NCBI RefSeq assembly: GCF_900698955.1 | Contig: NZ_LR217720.1 | Location: 124,001-188,000, forward strand | Direction of reading: 5' to 3' | Length of the DNA: 64,000 nt | Source: Erwinia_E haradaeae_G | GTDB taxonomy: Bacteria > Pseudomonadota > Gammaproteobacteria > Enterobacterales > Enterobacteriaceae | Shown: positions 35,740 to 45,171 of the stretch, one piece after another | Position numbering within the stretch: position 1 is the stretch's first letter | Layout of the letters: every line of letters begins with the position of its first letter | Program-made: the position numbers and the translations under genes | The notes under the pieces: generated by a model | What the model saw: the letters and a program-made list of their open reading frames with translations, nothing else | Databases searched by the model: none | Told to the model about the DNA's origin: nothing

Positions 35740-36186
35740 CAAGGTTTCTCCATTCTTATCTGTTAAGTAAAGATCATTTATTTATTATCGTGCAGTAAAA
35801 GGGCATGATGGTCTTCAGACAGATTATTCAAGGAGTATGGTTCACGTTTACGAAAAAAATGTTTTCCTAATTTAAGGCAGCATAGTACAATATATATACT
35901 CTATAAGCGCGTTTATATGAAGAGGTCAGTGTAACATCCGTAAGCCGTACCATTATAAAAAGATGAGCGGTATGGTGATTAGAATATATAGATGATGGTA
36001 CTTTTGCTTTAAAGTCCTGCTAATAACCTTAGTAATATACAAGATTATAAACTTAATATTTTAGGAGGTCTATGTATTATAGATATGAATATGAATAATC
36101 AGCGTTTATAACAGACAGGAAGATTATAGCATTTTTGTGATATGAATGAGAGCTTAACTGAGAGAACCATGCTAGTCTAGAATCGC
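35740..36186. other. Spacer between purA and rnr
   Basis: About 450 bases where E. coli has nsrR. No NsrR-like frame or remnant was recognised; the regulator appears deleted. AT-rich, no strong structure noticed. Confidence 0.5.
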
Positions 36187-37485
36187 TTAGGCATCAAATG
36201 GGTTACGGAGCATAATTGTTTCACTACGATCTGGTCCGGTAGATATGATATCAATGAGAGTTCCTGTCACCTCCTCAATGCGTTGAATATAGTTTAGGGC
36301 TTCCTGCGGTAATAAATTTAAACTTTTTATTCCAAATGTAATGGTATCCCACCCTGGTAGGGTTTCATAGATTGGTTCAATGCCCTCCCAACTTTCAGCT
36401 GTGAAAGGTGTTACTTGTACTTGACTTCCATCTTTCATTCGATAAGCTACACATATTTTAACCTCTTTCAGTCCATCTAATACATCTAGTTTTGTGATAC
36501 AAAACCCTGAAAGAGAGTTAATTTGCACTGCTCTACGTACTGCTACTGCATCTAGCCATCCGGTACGTCGACGACGACCGGTAGTTGTGCCAAACTCGTT
36601 GCCTTTCTTGCAAAGAAATTCACCAGTATCATCAAATAATTCTGTGGGGAAAGGTCCTGCACCCACACGGGTAGAGTAGGCTTTGATGACCCCTAGAATA
36701 TAATCTATATGGCGCGGGCCTATACCAGTACCAGGTGCTACCCCCCCTGCCGTGGTTGTGGAGGATGTAACATATGGATAAGTACCATGGTCGATATCTA
36801 ATAGCGCACCCTGAGCGCCCTCAAAAATAATACAGTCGCCCCGTCTCTGCGCATTTTCTAGTAGCGCAGAGACATCAACGGCCATTTTTATCAGGCTGTC
36901 AGAAGTGGTCATGATATTGTTCAGTGCTGTGCGGTAATCAACGGCCTTCGTTTGATAGTAATGAACTAGCTGAAAATTATGATATTCCATTGCTATCTTG
37001 AGTTTTTCTGCAAATGTCTCTTTGTTAAATAAATCCCCTACTCTTAGCCCTCGTCTTGCTATTTTATCCTCATAAGCGGGACCAATTCCACGACCTGTAG
37101 TGCCGATTGCCTTTGCGCCTCTTTTGTTTTCTCGTGCGAGATCTATAGCAATATGAGAGTCTAGTAATAGAGGACATGCTTCAGAAATAAATAGAGATTC
37201 TCGAACTACTTGTCCTTGTTTTTCTAGATTCTGTATTTCTTGCATGAGTGCAGAGGGGGATAATACCACGCCATTTCCAATAACGCTGATTACATTTTTG
37301 TGTAAGATTCCAGATGGAATTAAATGTAAGATAGTTTTTTTTCCATTGATCACGAGGGTATGACCTGCATTATGCCCACCCTGGTAACGTACCACATATT
37401 GAGCTCGTTTAGTTAAGAGGTCAACAATTTTACCTTTTCCTTCATCACCCCACTGGGTTCCGAGTACTACCACGTTTTTACTCAT
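36187..37485 (-). CDS. purA: Adenylosuccinate synthetase
   Basis: Commits IMP to AMP by GTP-dependent condensation with aspartate. It has 432 residues, exactly the E. coli length. The N-terminal GTP/IMP loop GTQWGDEGKGKIVDLL lies at 9-24, followed by QGGHNAGHT, the IMP-binding TTGRGIGPAYEDK, EGAQGALLDIDHGTYPYVTSS, and the C-terminal GTP-base motif region ISTGPDRSETI. It heads a minus-strand run purA-rnr-rlmB in the E. coli order with nsrR missing. Confidence 0.97.
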   Translation of the reverse strand: MSKNVVVLGTQWGDEGKGKIVDLLTKRAQYVVRYQGGHNAGHTLVINGKKTILHLIPSGILHKNVISVIGNGVVLSPSALMQEIQNLEKQGQVVRESLFISEACPLLLDSHIAIDLARENKRGAKAIGTTGRGIGPAYEDKIARRGLRVGDLFNKETFAEKLKIAMEYHNFQLVHYYQTKAVDYRTALNNIMTTSDSLIKMAVDVSALLENAQRRGDCIIFEGAQGALLDIDHGTYPYVTSSTTTAGGVAPGTGIGPRHIDYILGVIKAYSTRVGAGPFPTELFDDTGEFLCKKGNEFGTTTGRRRRTGWLDAVAVRRAVQINSLSGFCITKLDVLDGLKEVKICVAYRMKDGSQVQVTPFTAESWEGIEPIYETLPGWDTITFGIKSLNLLPQEALNYIQRIEEVTGTLIDIISTGPDRSETIMLRNPFDA

Positions 37486-37750
37486 GTTACGAAGTCACCC
37501 ATGTCTTCAAAGAATATCATCATTATTAATTCTTCTTTTATATCTTGAATTAGTTTGAAAATACAAGAATTTTACTTAACCGTATCCTTTCAACCTACTT
37601 TATATGTTTACTATATAAATTGTCGCTAATAACCGATGTGGTGTTAAAAAGTCTACCTTTCTCACAGTAATCGCTATTATTGTATAAGAGATATCATAGA
37701 TCATGTTCTAAAATGTATCATGAATGGACTTTTAATGTATCATCACTATA

Positions 37751-38944
37751 TCATAGCACAGTGGTGAGTGCTTCGCATATAGGTGATATATTATCGTGTG
37801 TAATACCTGCTATATTGATACGCCCTTTTGGTACTACATAAACGCCAAATTCATTACGCAGACGAAGTACTTGATTAGGTGTCAGGTGAAATAAAGAAAA
37901 CATACCGGTTTGCGTGGTAAGAAAGTCAAAATTAAGCGTTCTGGTCTTCATTTGGAGATTCTTTGCCAATAGTTCGCGCATGTTTTGGATGCGCTCTCGC
38001 ATAGTATTAAGCTCTTTTTTCCATTCAGCACGTAGATCGTTATTATGAAGAATAGTAGCAACAACTGCTGCTCCATGAGATGGAGGGCTAGAATAATTAG
38101 CTCGAATGGTTGATCGAATATGACTAAAAGCAGCATCAGCTACTTTGCTGTGACTGGCAATAATGCTTAATGCACCTACACGTTCACTATACAAACTAAA
38201 GTTTTTTGAATATGAGCTGCATACTATTAGTTCCGGGTGTATGGAGGAAAAAGTACGAAGACTTTTCACATCCTCTTCTAGTCCTAGAGCAAAACCTTGA
38301 TACGCAAAGTCAAATATTGGTAGCCAACCTTTATGCAAGGATAAATGAGCTAAATATTTCCACTGTTCAGTAGATGGGTCGATGCCAGTGGGATTGTGGC
38401 AACAACCCTGTAAAAGTATGATATCACCAGGCTGAGCAGTATGCAGACTGTCTATCATAGCCTCGAAGTTAAGAGTATTAGTAATAGGATTACAATAATC
38501 ATATTCAGCTACTTGAAATCCAGCAGCAGTAAAAATATTTCTATAATTAGGCCAGCTAGGATTACTAATCCATATTTTTTTTTTTGCGTGCATTTGACTA
38601 GCAAGAAAGTCTATTGCAATACGGAGCGCTCCTGTACCGCCTGGGGTTTGCGCAGTGCGTATGCGCTTTTGCGCTATTAGTGGATTAGACGCCCCAAAGA
38701 GAAGCTCTTGAATATAGAACCCAAAACTGGACAGCCCTTCTATATTTAGATAATTTTTGGTTTTTTCATTTTCTTGAAGAAATATTTCGGCTTTTTTTAC
38801 ACTCGACAGAACGGGCGTCTTTCCGCTGTGATCTTTATATACCCCAATTCCTAAGTTAATTTTATTACGATATGTATCGGTGTGGAATGCATCATTTAAG
38901 TCTAAAATAGGATCCTTTGGTGCCGTAGTGATGAGTTCAAACAT
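37751..38944 (-). CDS. aspC: Aspartate aminotransferase
   Basis: A PLP enzyme that transfers amino groups between glutamate/2-oxoglutarate and aspartate/oxaloacetate. It has 397 residues from the ATG at 38944 (E. coli AspC 396); a TTG three codons earlier is less likely. The N-terminal FELITTAPKDPILDLNDAF, KINLGIGVYKD, TAQTPGGTGALR, QGCCHNPTGIDP and the PLP-lysine motif SSYSKNFSLYSERVGA all fit. AspC is favoured over TyrB by closer agreement in the N-terminal third. In E. coli it lies next to ompF; here it sits upstream of purA. It could feed aspartate to PurA next door. Confidence 0.93.
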   Translation of the reverse strand: MFELITTAPKDPILDLNDAFHTDTYRNKINLGIGVYKDHSGKTPVLSSVKKAEIFLQENEKTKNYLNIEGLSSFGFYIQELLFGASNPLIAQKRIRTAQTPGGTGALRIAIDFLASQMHAKKKIWISNPSWPNYRNIFTAAGFQVAEYDYCNPITNTLNFEAMIDSLHTAQPGDIILLQGCCHNPTGIDPSTEQWKYLAHLSLHKGWLPIFDFAYQGFALGLEEDVKSLRTFSSIHPELIVCSSYSKNFSLYSERVGALSIIASHSKVADAAFSHIRSTIRANYSSPPSHGAAVVATILHNNDLRAEWKKELNTMRERIQNMRELLAKNLQMKTRTLNFDFLTTQTGMFSLFHLTPNQVLRLRNEFGVYVVPKGRINIAGITHDNISPICEALTTVL

Positions 38945-41175
38945 CGTGTGCAATCCATTAAAATATATCGTTACGTTATATCTACCAATCTAAAAACTGA
39001 TTATTGATTTAGTCTATACCATATATTATATGTAGATTGGTTCTTGTAATAAAAGTTAGAATGTTTTTTTAAATTTTAAAATATTATCAAAATGTTTTGG
39101 TCAAACATGATGTGTGATTTTGAGTAAACTCAAGTGCAATTTAATATAGTTTTTATAAATAACAGTGGCGTTTGAAGACTGATTTTTTAGTATACTATAT
39201 TCTGTATTGCGGTGGCAATTTGATATTTCTAGTATCAGTTCAATGCTAAAACTTTATATAATGTTACATTGTATGCTTTTGCGATATTTTTTCTATGGAA
39301 GGAACGCATGAGAACTATCAGGGGTTATCTAGACATTTAATCATCATATTATTAATTTAGTGTGGCTTATGGTATGTATCTTCATTTGTATGCGTTAATT
39401 ATCTTGATAAGATATCTTATCATGGTCTATAATGCAATGATATACCGTAATAAATTCCTCTGGAAATAAGACAATAAGAAGACTATCAGATTAATTACAA
39501 TAATAGTGTGAGATTCCAGTAAGTATGGGTATATTCTGGGAACTTTAAGCGACATACATGAGCAATAACACTAGGAATAAAATAATTTTGACTTTATTTT
39601 CCTTTATGTCACTTTAATGAATAAATAGTATGTATAGCGCGATGCATTGACTAGAAAGATATCGATAGACCACAGCAGCGTTAAGGAATTCTCTTGGCTA
39701 TCGTAGTATTTGTACCGCGCTAATATTGAAGTTTTAGTGTACTCAATACTGCCTAAATGGCCATACAGATCCGATCTCTCAAAAGTGATAGATTAGTTGG
39801 AAATACTATGCATGGTATTCGACTATGGTGTGCAAGGGAAACGAAGAGCGGTCTGAAATTTAATGGTGTTTTTTATTCACTGGTCATAGTATATAAAAGT
39901 TATGATTAGTGATGTTTCTGCTAGTAATACGTTATGTTGATTAATTAAATTAATACACTGCACTAGGAAGTTATATCCTTGGTATGCTGTTTGTATTTAC
40001 GATGGATGTATACGCGATTAGCTATTAGCTCCATGTATGTACGACTACATAAGGAGATATAGAAGAGATATCTTGAGATTAGATTCTCTCTTAAACATTC
40101 AAAACTACTACCATGACATAATACAACTTATTTGTGTGGGTATCGTGTATATCATATATCATGAGGGTTATCATGTGATATAGAATACCCGTATATGTCT
40201 ATATTATGATTATAAAATATATTATGATACATCTATACCTAGATATTCTATTCTAATCATACTGAGGTAATAATGGAGGTAGTAAATCAGTACGCGGGTT
40301 ATATGACAATACTGTTGTGTGGTGTAATACGATAGGAATATATTATAATCCGGCAATTAATATAGGCTTGCTTCTGCAACCGGTTTTACTCGTTGTGTAT
40401 GATAAGTAAGTAGTTTTACTGCATTGTATGAGCAGTAAAGGAGACATTACTACAGATCATGGTTTGGTTTCGTATATTACTTTTAGTGTTCATACTTCCT
40501 TTTTATTCAGAGTTATATCTAAAATGTAGTCTAACGGTATATATTAGACTTTTCATTCATTTTAATAAGCATATATGAGCTAGAGATATGCTGTGTGTAA
40601 GTGGATAAATTGATTCTGTGGGAATCATATCATTATACTCACGGTCGTGTTTAGCACGTTTTAGCATAACAAATACCTCTGGATATAATTTCTTTGAATT
40701 TTGTTAAGCTAACTCATAGGTTTAGTTTTATAGTTACAGACAGACATCACAATCATTTAAGTAAGGTGTATAGGATTGGCAGCCCATGAGTATACTGTGA
40801 CAGGTGTATCTGTGATATTAATCATCCAGTATGCCCAGTATATTGCATGATAATCTTAGATCATCTTAAAAATAGTGTGTAGATTATTATAACAATATAT
40901 GTATTATTTATGCTGTAAAAGTCAGTGTTTCAGAACTAAGTAGGTAGAGTTTACGCAGCAACGATCCCTAAAAATATTATGCATAATATATATAGCAGTT
41001 ATCATTATGTAACAAGTTTTTTTGTGAAAAAGCGTGGTGTATTGTATAGATAATAGCTCTATGACTTAGTCTATATCTCTTATTCATTGCTATGGTATAT
41101 AGCATGCTATATTTATCGGTCAAGCAAGGTTTAGTACTTACAATTTATTACGTATGCTGATGCATAGGAAAAGGT
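38945..41175. other. 2.2-kb gene-free stretch between aspC and icd
   Basis: The longest empty stretch of the window, between two divergent genes. No credible open frame in six frames. An 8-bp hairpin TTTACTGC/GCAGTAAA lies at 40415-40439, and a rough GGGTTAT/ATACCC dyad near 40166. It must contain the aspC and icd promoters; the rest looks like fully decayed DNA. Confidence 0.5.
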
Positions 41176-42429
41176 ATGAAAAGTCATGTATGTATTCCTT
41201 TAGAAGGTAAGAAAATTAACTTTATACAGGGCAGTTTGAATATACCAGATCATCCCATTATCCCTTTTATTGAAGGTGATGGTATCGGTATAGATATTTC
41301 TCCGGTAATGAGAAAGGTGGTCAATGCTGCAGTAAAGAAAGCGTATGGTGGTCAGCGTTCTATTGCCTGGATGGAAGTGTATGTTGGTAACAAGGCAGTG
41401 GAGTTATATGGTCAGGATTCTTGGTTACCAGAAGAAACGCTTTCTTTTATTAAAGAATATCATATTGCTATTAAAGGTCCATTGACTACTCCTGTAGGGG
41501 GAGGGATTCGTTCTTTAAATGTTGCTTTACGCCAGTTGTTAGATTTGTATATTTGTTTACGTCCTATACGTTATTATGTGGGTACACCTAGTCCTGTAAA
41601 GCATCCAGAAGATATTGATATAGTTATTTTTCGTGAGAATTCTGAAGATATTTATGCCGGAATTGAATGGGCAGCTGGTACGCAAGAAGCAGATACAGTT
41701 ATTGCATTCTTACGTCAGAAAATGGACGTACAGAATATTCGTTTTCCAGAGAAGTGTGGCATTGGCGTGAAACCTTGCTCAGAGGTTGGGACTAAACGTT
41801 TAGTACGTGCTGCCATTCGATATGCGCTTAATAATAATCGTGATTCTGTAACATTAGTGCACAAAGGTAATATTATGAAGTTTACTGAAGGTGCATTTAA
41901 AGAGTGGGGTTATCAGGTTGCGATAGAAGAATTTGGTGGTGTACGAATGGATAGTGGTGCATGGGTAATGATTAACCATCCAGACACTACTAAAAAAAGA
42001 GTTGTGATTAAAGACGTGATTGCTGATGCGTTTTTACAACAGATATTGTTACGTCCAGCTGAATATGATGTGATTGCGTGCATGAATCTCAATGGTGATT
42101 ATATTTCAGACGCTGTCGCAGCACAAGTTGGTGGAATAGGTATTGCGCCAGGTGCTAATATTGGTGAACAATGCGCAGTTTTTGAAGCGACTCATGGCAC
42201 AGCACCAAAGTATGCCGGTCAAGATAAAGTCAACCCCGGATCAATAATCCTTTCAGCTGAGATGATGTTACGTTATATGGATTGGGTGGAGGCAGCAAAT
42301 CTCATTATTCAAGGTATGGAAAGGACGATTGCTTCTCGATCTGTGACTTACGATTTTGAACGCATGATGAAAGGCGCAACATTGCTTAAATGTTCCGAGT
42401 TCGGCGAAGCTGTGATTAAAAACATGTAA
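41176..42429 (+). CDS. icd: Isocitrate dehydrogenase (NADP+)
   Basis: Oxidises isocitrate to 2-oxoglutarate with NADP+. It has 417 residues (E. coli 416). The substrate loop GGGIRSLNVALRQ includes S113, the residue phosphorylated by AceK in E. coli. FRENSEDIYAGIEW, KGNIMKFTEGAFKEWGYQ, NLNGDYISDA, and the cofactor-binding ATHGTAPKYAGQ are intact. GGAAAAGG lies just before the ATG. It gives 2-oxoglutarate, the amino acceptor or product partner of AspC. Whether the rest of the TCA cycle exists cannot be seen. Confidence 0.97.
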   Translation: MKSHVCIPLEGKKINFIQGSLNIPDHPIIPFIEGDGIGIDISPVMRKVVNAAVKKAYGGQRSIAWMEVYVGNKAVELYGQDSWLPEETLSFIKEYHIAIKGPLTTPVGGGIRSLNVALRQLLDLYICLRPIRYYVGTPSPVKHPEDIDIVIFRENSEDIYAGIEWAAGTQEADTVIAFLRQKMDVQNIRFPEKCGIGVKPCSEVGTKRLVRAAIRYALNNNRDSVTLVHKGNIMKFTEGAFKEWGYQVAIEEFGGVRMDSGAWVMINHPDTTKKRVVIKDVIADAFLQQILLRPAEYDVIACMNLNGDYISDAVAAQVGGIGIAPGANIGEQCAVFEATHGTAPKYAGQDKVNPGSIILSAEMMLRYMDWVEAANLIIQGMERTIASRSVTYDFERMMKGATLLKCSEFGEAVIKNM

Positions 42430-42748
42430 TTGGCATCCAATAGAACAAAAATTACATGCAATCACTGCATTTAATGGATGTATAATAAGTAGAATACGGA
42501 TTCAGAGTATTAAGTAACTTAGCAAACATTAAAAATAGGTGGAGTGTTTACTGTGTAGTGTAACGTGTACATTTTTAAACACGTAATTTGTATAATGTAG
42601 TAACTCATTTCATCAAAGATTGCATGGAAGTTTTAGTGCTTTGATTCCATATTATTATCTAATAAGTTTCATTAAAACTAAGTGGATAAAATATATTTCA
42701 CTTTATATAAAAATATAAATATATTGAAAATATTAACATGCAGGATAG
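42430..42748. other. Spacer between icd and trhO
   Basis: About 320 bases. Just after icd, CATCCA (42435-42440) can pair with TGGATG (42475-42480), enclosing an inner ATGCA/TGCAT stem; possibly the icd 3' structure. Otherwise nothing recognised. Confidence 0.45.
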
Positions 42749-43705
42749 ATGAATAAAATTATGGCAGTGTTACATAATATAATCTCAAATAAAGAGCTAC
42801 AGGCTCGCTTATTAGTAGAATCGGAGGCACGCATCACTGTTTCTTTTTATAAATATTTTACTCTGCATGACCCGATTGCTTTTCGAGATGCTCTGTATTT
42901 GTCACTTTCTAGGTTAAGGGTTTTTGGGCGTATCTATATAGCTCAAGAAGGAATTAATGCCCAGGTAAGTGTACCACATAGCTTATATTCAAGAATGAAA
43001 GATATGTTATATGTTTTTCATCCTAGTTTGTCGAATCTACAGATGAATATATCGCTCGATAATACTAGGCAATCTTTTTGGGTTCTACGTATAAAAATAC
43101 GTACACAAATTGTAGCAGATGGTATTACTGATGTTAATGTTAATACAAGTGACGTTGGTGTTTATATAGACGCGCACACAGTAAATACATTGCAGCGTGA
43201 TGCAAGGGCAGTTTTTGTAGATATGAGAAATGATTATGAATATGCCATAGGACGCTTTCGTAAATCTTTAGTAATTCCAGGACACACTTTTCGTCAACAA
43301 TTATTAAAAGTGATTGCGATTCTACAAGAATATAAGGGTAACCCTATAGTTTTGTACTGTACTGGCGGGATTCGCTGTGAAAAATCAAGTGCCTGGATAC
43401 GCCATCATGGGCATAAGAATGTATATCAAATTCAAGGTGGTATTATTAACTATGTGCGTCAAGCTCGTATTCAGGGCTTACCAGTATATTTTATAGGAAA
43501 GAATTTTGTATTTGATAAACGCATGGCTGAATGTGTTTCACAGGATGTGATTGGATATTGTTATCAGTGTGGCGAGAAAAATGACAATTATATCAATTGT
43601 CGTAACGATTACTGTCATAAACTTTTTATTCAGTGCTCGAAATGTGCTGAGGAGTTTAATTTTTTTTGCAGTAGGGTGTGTATGGAAAATAGTAATTTTA
43701 TCTAA
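42749..43705 (+). CDS. trhO: tRNA uridine(34) hydroxylase TrhO (YceA)
   Basis: A rhodanese-domain enzyme that hydroxylates U34 of certain tRNAs, the first step of ho5U/cmo5U formation. It has 318 residues, against 350 in E. coli. The N-terminal domain includes TVSFYKYF and IYIAQEGINAQVSVP. The rhodanese domain has VDMRNDYEYAIGRF and the active-site loop YCTGGIRCEKSSAW. A cysteine cluster (CYQCGEKNDNYINCRNDYCHKLFIQCSKCAEEF) is retained. The last 30 or so basic residues of the E. coli protein are absent. Homology favours initiation at the ATG at 42761 (MAVLHN); AGGA upstream is nearer to 42749, so both are possible. Confidence 0.92.
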   Translation: MNKIMAVLHNIISNKELQARLLVESEARITVSFYKYFTLHDPIAFRDALYLSLSRLRVFGRIYIAQEGINAQVSVPHSLYSRMKDMLYVFHPSLSNLQMNISLDNTRQSFWVLRIKIRTQIVADGITDVNVNTSDVGVYIDAHTVNTLQRDARAVFVDMRNDYEYAIGRFRKSLVIPGHTFRQQLLKVIAILQEYKGNPIVLYCTGGIRCEKSSAWIRHHGHKNVYQIQGGIINYVRQARIQGLPVYFIGKNFVFDKRMAECVSQDVIGYCYQCGEKNDNYINCRNDYCHKLFIQCSKCAEEFNFFCSRVCMENSNFI

Positions 43706-45171
43706 AAAGAGACTTAAAAAAGCAGTATGTTGCATGCAAATTCTATGTGAATCATAGGTAGATATGATCAATGTTTATGTATATTATTATGCGTTCTTTA
43801 TAGTAGCGATTTATATCAGACATAAGTCACAGAATGTACTGGCGTTTGTTATTAGAACAAGTATGAGATGTATGATTGACAACAGGTATGTCCATGTGTG
43901 ATATAAAATATTATTAGATGGTATATATATGTTATATGTGACATACGTTTATTTTAATATTACTAATTCATAGTGTAATCGTAAACTGTAATGCTAATGC
44001 ATTTAACGGCGTAGAGTGTTAAGCCCATAGTAGTATGTACCATACCCTAACAACGGTATGAATGAGATTCTATTCTATGACAAATATTTTAATCACTTCT
44101 GCTTGATTTATATTATAAATCACCGCACTTTGTTTTTATCCTGAAACCACTTGTTCTTTTATTCATACTATCTTATTTTTATTAAGTATGAAATAAAGCA
44201 ATTTTTTTCAAATTGTACTCTGTGTAATGGTGATGTTATTTTTCAGTATATTAGAATTAGATCATAGACCCCATGACTATTAATTAGTTTTCTTACATAT
44301 GTAGTAAGTATATTTTATTCCGGGTATGTATGTGATGCTTTGTGGATTACTGATATAGCTGGATGTATCACAATTTGTATCTTTGTATGCACGTATACAT
44401 ATACAGCTAGAATTTATTAGATTGCTTCCGTAGATGTTATAGAATTATCCTAGGAAGTAGAAAATAGTATCATTATCACATTATACACCTCAAGAAACAG
44501 AGTTGTGTTATTAATCCACTATTATATATAATAATAGTGATCAAAATATCATTAATATTCTAAGTACACTAAGATCGTCTGCGGGAGTTATGGTAAGTAC
44601 ATATCATTAAAGCATATAATACAACTGATATTGTACAGTATTATAGAAAAATTACTCCTGACATTAGGAGTGAGTGATGCGCATATAGTAACGATACTAG
44701 TAAGTGTGACGATGACATTCAATGCAACAAGCACGTTTTACGCATGCTGGACAAGAAGTTATCGTTCTGTTTGAGAGGTAGATGATAAGTATACTTCAGA
44801 TAAGGTTCTTTTTATGGATTATTATGATGTGAGATATCTACAATTTTTGTTTTATGAAAAATAATAAACATAATAATTGTTATCTGAGTGTATTCTATTT
44901 TTATACGGCACGTATGTGATTTCTCGTTCTAGAAAGAAATAGAATCTTTGATTCTTGTGTTAACGCAATCTGCTCTTTTTGGAATTTTACACCAATAATA
45001 TATGTGAGAACTGAGTAAGAGTCGAAATACGGTTGTATATACAGTACAATATAGGTACTAATACTATTTTAAAACTTGAGAAGCGAATATAGCATTTCTA
45101 ATGAAAAATAATATCAAATTGCTTATATTCTTACTAATGGTAAATGGTACTCACATATTTTGTGATGTGGT
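43706..45171. other. 1.5-kb gene-free stretch between trhO and uvrD
   Basis: No open frame of credible composition and no gene remnant recognised. The uvrD promoter must lie near the right end. No strong hairpin noted. Confidence 0.45.
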
